A DNA stretch of 10,774 nucleotides from assembly GCA_002351535.1 (NCBI GenBank), contig DEGR01000008.1, positions 648 to 11,421 on the forward strand, written 5' to 3'. Made by a program: the position numbers and the translations under genes. Source of the stretch: Lachnospira sp. UBA2821 (lineage in GTDB: Bacteria > Bacillota > Clostridia > Lachnospirales > Lachnospiraceae). Every line of letters starts with the position of its first letter. The first letter of the stretch is position 1. This document shows positions 1 through 5,558 of the stretch, one piece after another. The notes beneath the pieces were generated by a model. That model was not told the origin of the DNA and did not search any database. It worked only from the letters and a program-made list of their open reading frames with translations.

Positions 1-1
1 G

Positions 2-136
2 TCCGAAAAACAAAGGGCGGATTATCTACAAAGCGAGAACAGTTCATTGCAAAGTGAGAACAGTTCATTGCAAAACGAAAATCAATCTCTTCTTAAAGAG
101 ATTGAAAAACTAAAACAACAATTACAAAATTCTTAA
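2..136 (+). CDS. C-terminal end of a coiled-coil protein (5' truncated by window edge)
   Basis: An open frame enters from the left edge and stops at TAA 134-136, giving 44 residues. The residues are hydrophilic and heptad-like: repeated LQSENSS units followed by a Lys/Glu-rich stretch (LLKEIEKLKQQLQ) with Leu at a/d spacing, which is typical of a parallel coiled coil at a protein's C-terminus. The start and all upstream domains lie outside the window, so the family cannot be named. No clear plus-strand terminator follows. The coding frame is supported by the 21-bp repeat, whose period is an exact multiple of three and encodes one heptad per copy. Confidence 0.55.
   Translation, partial: SEKQRADYLQSENSSLQSENSSLQNENQSLLKEIEKLKQQLQNS
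29..91 (+). repeat. 21-bp tandem repeat encoding coiled-coil heptads
   Basis: Copies lie at 29-49, 50-70 and 71-91. The first two differ at only one base; the third is degenerate and keeps the CAAA/GAAAA(T)CA skeleton. Each copy encodes seven residues of the form LQ-S/N-E-N-S/Q-S, so the DNA repeat is a heptad-repeat expansion inside the coding region and not an intergenic element. Confidence 0.8.
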
Positions 137-232
137 CTATGAACTGTTGCGGTTACTTTATATGCAAATTACACGGCTGGTTCTTCTCTGTGCACAGTTT
201 CGTGGTGATTTAAAAGACTTATTAACATTAAT

Positions 233-256
233 AAAAAAGGGACTTTTTACAGCCCC
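233..256 (-). terminator. intrinsic terminator of the phosphoesterase gene
   Basis: On the minus strand GGGGCT (256-251) pairs with AGTCCC (244-239) through one G-T wobble, around a six-base loop, and is followed directly by six Ts (238-233). It begins three bases after the stop codon of the gene at 259, so it is the expected end of that transcript. Confidence 0.75.
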
Positions 257-258
257 GA

Positions 259-1098
259 TTATATAAGGTCCGTATTGACTCCTGCTTTTTTCAGATTATT
301 ATAGACCTTCTTCATGTTTCTATATCTTCCATATCTGAGTTCATACATGAACTCATTATATTCAAGATTATCCCTGCTTCCATCAAGTTCCTTATCAATA
401 TTATAAGGAAGTCTTATAAACTGCCATGAAGAAGATGCTCCATATGCTTTTTCACCTAATTTACCTTCTATAATAAGATAAACAGCCTGTGTTGTCTCTC
501 TTACATCAGCATCCCTGTCATCATTTCTTATTATATCGTGTGTATTACCGACACTTCCCGCATTAAGCAGGGTTCTGTTATAAAATCTTTCCGCAAAGCA
601 GTGATGTATATGTCCAAATATAACTATATCTGCAGTCTTGTCTGATACTGTTTTGTCCGTACCGACAAACATCCCATACTTAGTCTCAAAATCATTCGTA
701 GTATCAACAGCAATATTATCTTTATATGGTGTCGCATGAAATACCCTTACAAGACTTCCACTCATATAAAACTCGTAACTAAACGGAAGATTATGCAGAT
801 ACTCCTTCTCTTCATCATTAATCTGACTTCTGTTCCACAATATCCTTCTTTTCTCCCTCTCAGGAACTTCTTCCATATTATAATCAGTTGTAAAATGTCT
901 GTCACAATTACCTCTTATGACGACATCGCAATTGTCCCTGACAAGTTTTATACATTCTGATGCATGACTTCCCTTTGCTATAATATCACCAAGGCATATT
1001 ATTTTATCAACGCCTCTGGCCTTCGCATCATTAAGAACCGCCTTAAGTGCCTCTAAATTACCATGTATATCTGAAATAATTGCAATTTTCTGTAACAT
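259..1098 (-). CDS. calcineurin-like metallophosphoesterase
   Basis: This 279-residue protein has the full metal-ligand set of the calcineurin-like phosphoesterase superfamily (COG0639-like, Metallophos_2): SDIHGN at 9-14 (D10, H12), LGD at 36-38 (D38), GNCD at 63-66 in place of the usual GNHD (N64 ligand), FHATP near 120, GHIHH near 163, and NAGSVG after it. The family uses two metal ions to hydrolyse phosphomonoesters or phosphodiesters. No signal peptide is visible, so it should be cytoplasmic. The true substrate cannot be read from the sequence; relatives include dinucleotide polyphosphatases, protein phosphatases and cyclic-nucleotide phosphodiesterases. The start is ATG 1096-1098 with an AAGGAA-type ribosome binding site about 10 bases upstream. 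It lies 96 bases after the VOC gene on the same strand with no terminator between them, so co-transcription is possible. A U-tract terminator follows. Confidence 0.9.
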   Translation of the reverse strand: MLQKIAIISDIHGNLEALKAVLNDAKARGVDKIICLGDIIAKGSHASECIKLVRDNCDVVIRGNCDRHFTTDYNMEEVPEREKRRILWNRSQINDEEKEYLHNLPFSYEFYMSGSLVRVFHATPYKDNIAVDTTNDFETKYGMFVGTDKTVSDKTADIVIFGHIHHCFAERFYNRTLLNAGSVGNTHDIIRNDDRDADVRETTQAVYLIIEGKLGEKAYGASSSWQFIRLPYNIDKELDGSRDNLEYNEFMYELRYGRYRNMKKVYNNLKKAGVNTDLI

Positions 1099-1194
1099 TT
1101 ATCTTCCATTCCTTTGTTGTTATTATGATGTGCCATTGTACATGTACGCTGTTTCATTATTGTAATAGTATATATATATCAGCCTTCAGAAAGT

Positions 1195-1596
1195 CTACTC
1201 CTGATTAGCTTTATTACTCTCACAGAAAAATTCTATTTCTTCGCCAAGCGGTCCTCTGCAAAAAGCAATTCTTGCCGGAAATACCGGCGTAGAAGCAATC
1301 TCAATATTCTTTGGCTCTACAAACACTTCATACCCTGCTTTTTTAACAGCATCAACACATGCATCAACATCCTCAGTAGCAAGCGAAAAATGTCTGACTA
1401 CGCCCTGTTCCAGTTCCGGAATGCCTGTATTAAACACTTCAATCAACCCATTACCTGTATCAAACATGACTCCACAATCCCATGAACGTGCTACATCTAA
1501 TCCAAGCACATTTATATAAAAATGTTTAACCTCATCATACTTCTTATCATTGCTGCATTGCAAATTAATATGATGTATTCCCTTTATCAGCTTCAT
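1195..1596 (-). CDS. VOC (glyoxalase/bleomycin-resistance fold) family protein
   Basis: The 133-residue product has two beta-alpha-beta-beta-beta halves typical of the vicinal-oxygen-chelate superfamily. The four expected metal ligands are all present: H9 (IHHINL), E53 (LIEVF), H69 (VRHFSL) and E122 (EEIEFF). Such proteins are single-domain cytoplasmic metalloenzymes or binding proteins: glyoxalase I, dioxygenases, epimerases or antibiotic-binding resistance proteins. The exact reaction is unknown. I chose the ATG at 1594-1596. The in-frame ATG four codons earlier (1608) has no ribosome binding site, while GAGG, which lies between the two ATGs, sits six bases before the chosen start. A candidate promoter lies at 1630-1657. 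Confidence 0.88.
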   Translation of the reverse strand: MKLIKGIHHINLQCSNDKKYDEVKHFYINVLGLDVARSWDCGVMFDTGNGLIEVFNTGIPELEQGVVRHFSLATEDVDACVDAVKKAGYEVFVEPKNIEIASTPVFPARIAFCRGPLGEEIEFFCESNKANQE

Positions 1597-1629
1597 ATTA
1601 ACCCTCATTTCTGTGCATTTTTGCGCACT

Positions 1630-1657
1630 ATTATCTTAACTGACCATTTCAATTCAA
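1630..1657 (-). promoter_or_regulatory. candidate promoter of the VOC gene
   Basis: On the minus strand TTGAAT (1657-1652) and GATAAT (1635-1630) are separated by 16 bases. They match the vegetative consensus at 4/6 and 5/6. The implied start near 1623 gives a leader of about 27 bases before ATG 1596. Confidence 0.45.
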
Positions 1658-1659
1658 TA

Positions 1660-1685
1660 TTCTAAGAACCGCAATGTTCTAAGAA
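1660..1685 (-). repeat. pair of TTCTAAGAA near-palindromes, possible operator
   Basis: The nonamer TTCTAAGAA, itself nearly self-complementary, occurs at 1660-1668 and 1677-1685 with 17 bases between equivalent positions. The pair lies immediately upstream of the candidate -35 of the VOC gene. Spacing close to two helical turns fits a dimeric regulator, but no cognate regulator can be named. Confidence 0.4.
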
Positions 1686-1743
1686 TCCGTTTTTAATTGT
1701 AAGTGATTTTTTTACCTTCGTCAATTACCTTATGCATCCATTC

Positions 1744-1796
1744 AAAAAGAGGCCTCCGCCTCAACGTTTTTTAATCGTTAAAGCGACGGCCTCTTT
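1744..1796 (-). terminator. intrinsic terminator of the small membrane-protein gene
   Basis: On the minus strand AAAGAGGCC (1796-1788) pairs with GGCCTCTTT (1754-1746). Further pairing lies inside (CGC/GCG, and AACG/CGTT around an A-rich loop), and the tract ends in five Ts (1748-1744). It follows the stop codon at 1817 by about 20 bases. The stem is unusually long for a simple terminator. Confidence 0.75.
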
Positions 1797-1816
1797 AAAA
1801 TATTATAAATATTTAC

Positions 1817-2188
1817 TTACTCATTCTCTTCAGACTTTTTATTTTTACCTGTTACTATCGCAACTACTGCAAGCACTGCATTGATAAGACACCATCCTGA
1901 CCATATTGCAAGGTCTGAATAACTTCCATAATTAGCAAATCCTATCAAAGCTGCTAATCCAAAAAGAATAATCAGTGCAATATTTCCGCCATTCTTAACA
2001 GCCTTTCTGGTTGCAACTGACACAATTCCACCGGCAAGCATCAATACCGCCAGAAGTATTCCGGCTGACCCTGATACCTCCTCACTTTCTGACAATGAAT
2101 TTGCCACTCCTACAGCACATGACTGAAATGTAACAACGGCAAATAATATCATTGACAAAATACCAGACACTAATTTCCATACTTTCAT
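1817..2188 (-). CDS. small four-helix membrane protein of unknown function
   Basis: The 123-residue product has hydrophobic segments at about 5-25, 42-60, 68-87 and 93-113 and a charged tail (KNKKSEENE). This predicts an integral membrane protein with four helices. The first helix ends in FQSC, with Cys at a lipobox-like position, but the preceding residues do not fit a proper lipobox. I recognise the N-terminal style (MKVWKLVSGILS) as typical of uncharacterised membrane proteins of Gram-positive bacteria, but no function is established. The start is well supported by AAGGAGG eight bases before the ATG. It is followed by a strong terminator. It lies downstream of the XRE-like gene on the same strand, with a gap of about 120 bases. 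Confidence 0.75.
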   Translation of the reverse strand: MKVWKLVSGILSMILFAVVTFQSCAVGVANSLSESEEVSGSAGILLAVLMLAGGIVSVATRKAVKNGGNIALIILFGLAALIGFANYGSYSDLAIWSGWCLINAVLAVVAIVTGKNKKSEENE

Positions 2189-2308
2189 TCGTACATCCTC
2201 CTTAAAATTTCTGTAACTATTCTTTTATCATATTTATCAAAACGCAACAAAGATATTGCATTCTAACCAATCCACTATTAACACTGCCATAAAACTGCTA
2301 CCCTGCTG

Positions 2309-2770
2309 CTATTCCTGAATACCGCTTTTTCTTAATGGCTCAAAGCCGTTTTCTTCAAGCAGCGAATTCACATCATATACACTCCCGGGCCGCTCATTAA
2401 ATGCAATCATAAGCATCGCATCTCTTCTTACCTTGGCATACAACTCAGGCATACCATATTTCTTTAACGCACGCTGCGTCTCCTCCAGAGTAAGATTTGC
2501 TGCATAACAGATTCTCAGTATCACATCTCTCTGCCTTGTCCGCTTTTCTCCTGATAGCAATTTATAGCCATAACGCTCAGGTATATCGCCATCAAGAAAA
2601 ACTGTCTGTTGTGTAATTCCCTTCTCATACAACAATTCTTTGATATATACCGGAAATGAATTTTTCTCCGAATTCATGCTGTCTTTGTTATCTTCACAAT
2701 ATTTTTTGAATTCATTCAAATGTGTTTTACCTAAAACCGCTGCCAACTCTTCTGTATTTTTCTCGTTCAT
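2309..2770 (-). CDS. XRE-like helix-turn-helix protein, partner of the divergent kinase
   Basis: This 153-residue soluble protein has a central segment (about 41-105) that reads like an XRE/cro-type DNA-binding fold: YIKELLYEKGITQQ (helices 1-2), a variable turn, then GYKLLSGEKRTRQRDVILRIC and LTLEETQRALKKYG as the last helices. A basic motif, RRDAMLMIAFN (115-125), follows, then a short C-terminal tail. The N-terminal 40 residues are acidic and polar with no recognisable domain. The ribosome binding site GGGAG lies about seven bases before ATG 2770. It is transcribed away from the Ser/Thr kinase gene, with only 79 bases between the two start codons. This argues for shared control and perhaps for the kinase acting on this protein; that link is inference. 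Confidence 0.7.
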   Translation of the reverse strand: MNEKNTEELAAVLGKTHLNEFKKYCEDNKDSMNSEKNSFPVYIKELLYEKGITQQTVFLDGDIPERYGYKLLSGEKRTRQRDVILRICYAANLTLEETQRALKKYGMPELYAKVRRDAMLMIAFNERPGSVYDVNSLLEENGFEPLRKSGIQE

Positions 2771-2784
2771 TATTTGCTCCCATC

Positions 2785-2793
2785 TGTTATAAT
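2785..2793 (+). promoter_or_regulatory. extended -10 promoter for the kinase gene
   Basis: TGTTATAAT fits the TGnTATAAT extended -10 element exactly, with no good -35 at the usual distance. The implied start near 2800 gives a leader of about 50 bases to ATG 2850. The site lies in the short divergent region and overlaps the first bases upstream of the XRE-like gene, so occupancy here could affect both genes. Confidence 0.5.
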
Positions 2794-2849
2794 ATTCAAT
2801 ATAAAATTATGTTAAACTTAAAGAAAATTTACCGGAAATGAGGATTACC

Positions 2850-3917
2850 ATGGATTTAAATCACCGTCTGGCTGTCTCTTATTATAAGACAATTGCCAAC
2901 ATAAATGAACAACACAATGTTTATCTGGTTCAACACTCCGAAACAGGACATATATGTATCAAAAAAATACTTGATGTATATAACTCAAATATTTATGAAT
3001 ATCTTTATAACAATCACATTAAGGGAACTCCCCGTATAATTGACTATTACGAAGACAACAACAGACTTATCGTATTAGAAGAATACATATCCGGCTGTTC
3101 ATTACAGGATAAAATAAATAATTCCACATTGAATATCAATGACATTACTACTTATATTACCGATTTATGCAATATACTCGAAAAGCTGCACTCAGCAAAT
3201 CCAAGTATAATCCATCGGGATATAAAGCCGTCTAACATAATTATTACTGAGTACAATCATGCTGTCCTGCTTGACTTCAATGCTGCAAAATATTTCTCAC
3301 CCACAGCAGATGAGGATACAACGTTACTCGGTACTCAGGGATATGCTGCTCCGGAACAGTATGGTTTCGGCTCGTCATCTCCAAAAACCGATATATATGC
3401 ACTCGGTATAGTATTAAAAGAAATGCTCAAATCAACTGATTCATTTACCAGCAGTTTTAATACAATTATTGATAAATGTACACGGATTAATGCTTCAGAA
3501 CGCTATAACTCCGTTTCCGAATTAAAAAATGACCTGTGCAGATACTTCCCTGATTCCCACAAAACTATGTTTCACAACCTATCTGCATATTTACCACCCG
3601 GTTACCGCACACATACACCATGGAAAATGTTTATATCTACCTTTTTCTATATATTAATGATATGGATAAGTATGACACTTGAAGTTAAAAGTGCCGATGG
3701 TGCAAATCTGTGGATACAACGAATCTTCTTATTAATAATGTTCTTTTCCACTGTATTTGGATGCTTCAATTATATGAACATCCACAAATACATACCATTA
3801 TGTACACACCGGAACAGACTCGTCCGATATGCCGGTATAGCATTATTAAATTTGTGCGTTATAACATTTCTCTTTTTAATAATGGCAATAATACTTACCA
3901 CCTGTTTTTCGCATTGA
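2850..3917 (+). CDS. membrane-anchored Ser/Thr protein kinase (Hanks type)
   Basis: The 355-residue protein has a kinase domain at about 8-235. It has ICIKK (K38, the ATP-anchoring lysine), HRDIKPSN (122-129; catalytic D124, K126, N129), LLDFNAA (metal-binding D142), GYAAPEQ (APE motif), DIYALG and a late Arg (SERYNS). The glycine-rich loop is degenerate (IANINEQHNV) and DFG is replaced by DFN, a variant I know from other clostridial kinases. The C-terminal 100 residues carry three hydrophobic helices (about 258-279, 291-310, 327-351) and no PASTA repeats, so the kinase faces the cytoplasm with almost no extracellular sensor. I chose the ATG at 2850: GAGG lies six bases before it, while the in-frame ATG at 2838 lacks a spaced ribosome binding site. 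Its divergent neighbour is an XRE-like protein, a plausible substrate. Confidence 0.9.
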   Translation: MDLNHRLAVSYYKTIANINEQHNVYLVQHSETGHICIKKILDVYNSNIYEYLYNNHIKGTPRIIDYYEDNNRLIVLEEYISGCSLQDKINNSTLNINDITTYITDLCNILEKLHSANPSIIHRDIKPSNIIITEYNHAVLLDFNAAKYFSPTADEDTTLLGTQGYAAPEQYGFGSSSPKTDIYALGIVLKEMLKSTDSFTSSFNTIIDKCTRINASERYNSVSELKNDLCRYFPDSHKTMFHNLSAYLPPGYRTHTPWKMFISTFFYILMIWISMTLEVKSADGANLWIQRIFLLIMFFSTVFGCFNYMNIHKYIPLCTHRNRLVRYAGIALLNLCVITFLFLIMAIILTTCFSH

Positions 3918-3936
3918 TATTATAACATCTTTACAT

Positions 3937-3965
3937 AAAAAAAGTTGCCACCATAAAGGTGGCAA
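3937..3965 (-). terminator. intrinsic terminator of the MATE gene
   Basis: On the minus strand TTGCCACC (3965-3958) and GGTGGCAA (3952-3945) form a perfect eight-base stem with a five-base loop. One base (C) separates it from seven Ts (3943-3937). It lies between the convergent kinase and MATE genes. The same hairpin is formed by the plus-strand transcript but without a good U tract, so it may end kinase transcripts only weakly. Confidence 0.85.
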
Positions 3966-4000
3966 TTATAACTAAACTATACAATATCTGATTCATAAAT

Positions 4001-5305
4001 TCATAGTGCAAAATCTGAAAATTTTATACTGAATAATAATACAACTCTTTCCACAACAGGCATCACCATCCATAAACCATTCCCACCAAAAATCATTGGG
4101 AATATGATAATCGCCATACCACTCAGAACAACATTTCTAAGAAGCGATATACAGAGCGACTTCCGAACACTTAAAATGGATTGCAGATAGTATGATGTTA
4201 ATAAATTAATCCCCATCGGAAGAATTGCAATAAAATATGTCCTCACTCCCCTTTGTGCAATCAAATTCATTTTCTCATTCATATCCATAAATACAGAACA
4301 TACCGTTTCAGGAAACAATATCCCGCTCAATGAAAAAGCAATACCCATCATAATAATAGTAAAAAACGACATCTTTCTAACTTTCTTAATTCTGTCCCAT
4401 ATTCCGGCTCCGTAATTCGTCGCCACAATCGGCTGGATAGACTGTCCGACTCCCGTAAACAGTGAATTAAATAAAATAACACAATTTGAAATCACGCTAT
4501 ATACCGATAATGCAGAACCTCCACAATATTTTAATATCTGTATATTAAACAGCAGCACTATAAAACCATTTGCAAATTCATTAAAAAAACTTGGTACTCC
4601 ATTTCCAATAATGTGCCCAACACTCGAAATCACATGTCTTGGTTTAATAAATTTTAATTTATTTGTACGACTCATAAAATGCGATGTTCCAACAATCACC
4701 TGAATAATCATTCCCAGCACTGATGCAAGTGCTGCTCCACCAATTCCCATATGAAGCGGAAATACAAAAACAATATCCAGAACAATATTCACTGCGCCGC
4801 CAAGCAAAACCCCAAGCATTGCCCTGTTAGGGTCTCCGTCCGCCCTGACAAATATTGCTATAAAATTCGAAAATACCGCTACCGGAAGAAACATATTTAT
4901 ATATTTCATATACGACATTGCATACGGATAAAGTATATCATTCGCTCCCATCAGTCTAAGCAGTGTTGAAATTCCAAAACCATATACAATCCACAACACT
5001 ATCGCTGTAAATGCCAGAACAGCAAATGACAAGGTAAAAAAACGATTAGCCTTATCATAATTGCCTGTTCCTCTGTGAACGCTCATAGGAACAGAACCAC
5101 CTACACCGAACAAAATTCCCGTTGCCATAAGAATACATAAAAGCGGAGTTGTAATGCTCAATGCCGCAAGTGCATCTGCCCCAACACCTTTGCCAATCAC
5201 AATTGCATCCGTCAATGTATAAATAGACATAACCATTGCACTTCCTAGCGATGGAATCAGAAAACGCATGTATAGTTTTTTCAAATCATCTTTTAATAAA
5301 TCCAT
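4001..5305 (-). CDS. MATE-family multidrug/guanidine-type exporter (MepA-like)
   Basis: The 434-residue integral membrane protein has about 12 hydrophobic helices in two repeats. Family landmarks include the N-terminal helix with PSLGSAMVMSIYTLTDAIVIG, ALAALSITTPLL, FVRADGDPNRAMLG, NIVLDIVFVF near the end of the first half, and GVGQSIQPIVATNYGAG in the second half. MATE proteins expel cationic drugs or metabolites in exchange for Na+ or H+. The length is slightly below the usual 445-460 and the C-terminus (SIKFSDFAL) is short. The start is ATG 5303-5305 with GAGG eight bases upstream. The gene is preceded by a strong promoter and a leader of about 165 bases with an intrinsic terminator, so transcription is probably ligand-controlled. 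That leader resembles the guanidine-IV class, which would make guanidine or guanidinium compounds likely substrates. Confidence 0.92.
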   Translation of the reverse strand: MDLLKDDLKKLYMRFLIPSLGSAMVMSIYTLTDAIVIGKGVGADALAALSITTPLLCILMATGILFGVGGSVPMSVHRGTGNYDKANRFFTLSFAVLAFTAIVLWIVYGFGISTLLRLMGANDILYPYAMSYMKYINMFLPVAVFSNFIAIFVRADGDPNRAMLGVLLGGAVNIVLDIVFVFPLHMGIGGAALASVLGMIIQVIVGTSHFMSRTNKLKFIKPRHVISSVGHIIGNGVPSFFNEFANGFIVLLFNIQILKYCGGSALSVYSVISNCVILFNSLFTGVGQSIQPIVATNYGAGIWDRIKKVRKMSFFTIIMMGIAFSLSGILFPETVCSVFMDMNEKMNLIAQRGVRTYFIAILPMGINLLTSYYLQSILSVRKSLCISLLRNVVLSGMAIIIFPMIFGGNGLWMVMPVVERVVLLFSIKFSDFAL

Positions 5306-5355
5306 TTTTTCGTCCTCAATTCGGTACTCTTAGGAATTCTACCGGTCTTATGCAA

Positions 5356-5391
5356 CAAAAAAGCCAGATAAGAAATACATCTTATCTGGCT
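5356..5391 (-). terminator. leader (attenuator) terminator upstream of the MATE gene
   Basis: On the minus strand AGCCAGATAAG (5391-5381) and CTTATCTGGCT (5372-5362) form a perfect eleven-base stem with an eight-base loop, followed by a U tract (5362-5357). It lies between the promoter and the start codon, about 50 bases before ATG 5305. Transcripts must read through it to reach the gene, which is the layout of a transcription-attenuation switch. Confidence 0.9.
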
Positions 5392-5469
5392 CATGATTAT
5401 CATGTCCATCCGGGAATTCCAACTCAAAGCGGAACACCTTGCAAGGCACATCCAATGTGCCGTCCGACT
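5392..5469 (-). promoter_or_regulatory. probable guanidine-IV (mepA motif) riboswitch aptamer
   Basis: The RNA from about 5469 contains CGGA (5466-5463) pairing with TCCG (5433-5430). This encloses a perfect hairpin GGCACAT-TGG-ATGTGCC (5461-5445) followed by TTGCAAGGTG. A linker of about 40 bases then leads into the attenuator terminator. Context decides the call: a structured leader with terminator in front of a MepA-like MATE gene in a clostridial genome is the known setting of guanidine-IV riboswitches, which raise read-through when guanidine binds. I have not checked the consensus base by base. An unclassified aptamer or a protein-bound leader remains possible. Confidence 0.6.
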
Positions 5470-5475
5470 TTTGAT

Positions 5476-5503
5476 ATTATAGCAAATATGTGAAAAATGT
5501 CAA
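5476..5503 (-). promoter_or_regulatory. consensus promoter of the MATE transcription unit
   Basis: A perfect TTGACA (5503-5498) and a perfect TATAAT (5481-5476) are separated by 16 bases. The start site would lie near 5469, just before the structured leader. Such a strong constitutive promoter fits control by premature termination. Confidence 0.9.
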
Positions 5504-5558
5504 TCAGTACCACATAACTTTATAATACCATTCTCATAACTTATTTATCTTACATTTA

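Noticed and set aside
139..213. 24-residue plus-strand frame (MNCCGYFICKLHGW...) after the coiled-coil gene
   Set aside because: No ribosome binding site, unusual Cys-rich start without known counterpart, and too short to separate from chance.
1138..1147. GTACATGTAC palindrome between the VOC and phosphoesterase genes
   Set aside because: A single 10-base palindrome in AT-rich sequence, not aligned with any promoter element I can support.
2787..2815. TTAACA-17-TTATAA as promoter for the XRE-like gene on the minus strand
   Set aside because: The implied start site near 2780 would fall on the ribosome binding site, leaving essentially no leader. The gene's real promoter is undecided.
5293..5451. 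52-codon open frame running through the MATE leader on the minus strand and overlapping the MATE start by 13 bases (leader peptide candidate)
   Set aside because: Its ATG has no ribosome binding site and lies within the aptamer hairpin. The peptide lacks stalling-type features, and the structured RNA plus terminator explains the open frame adequately.
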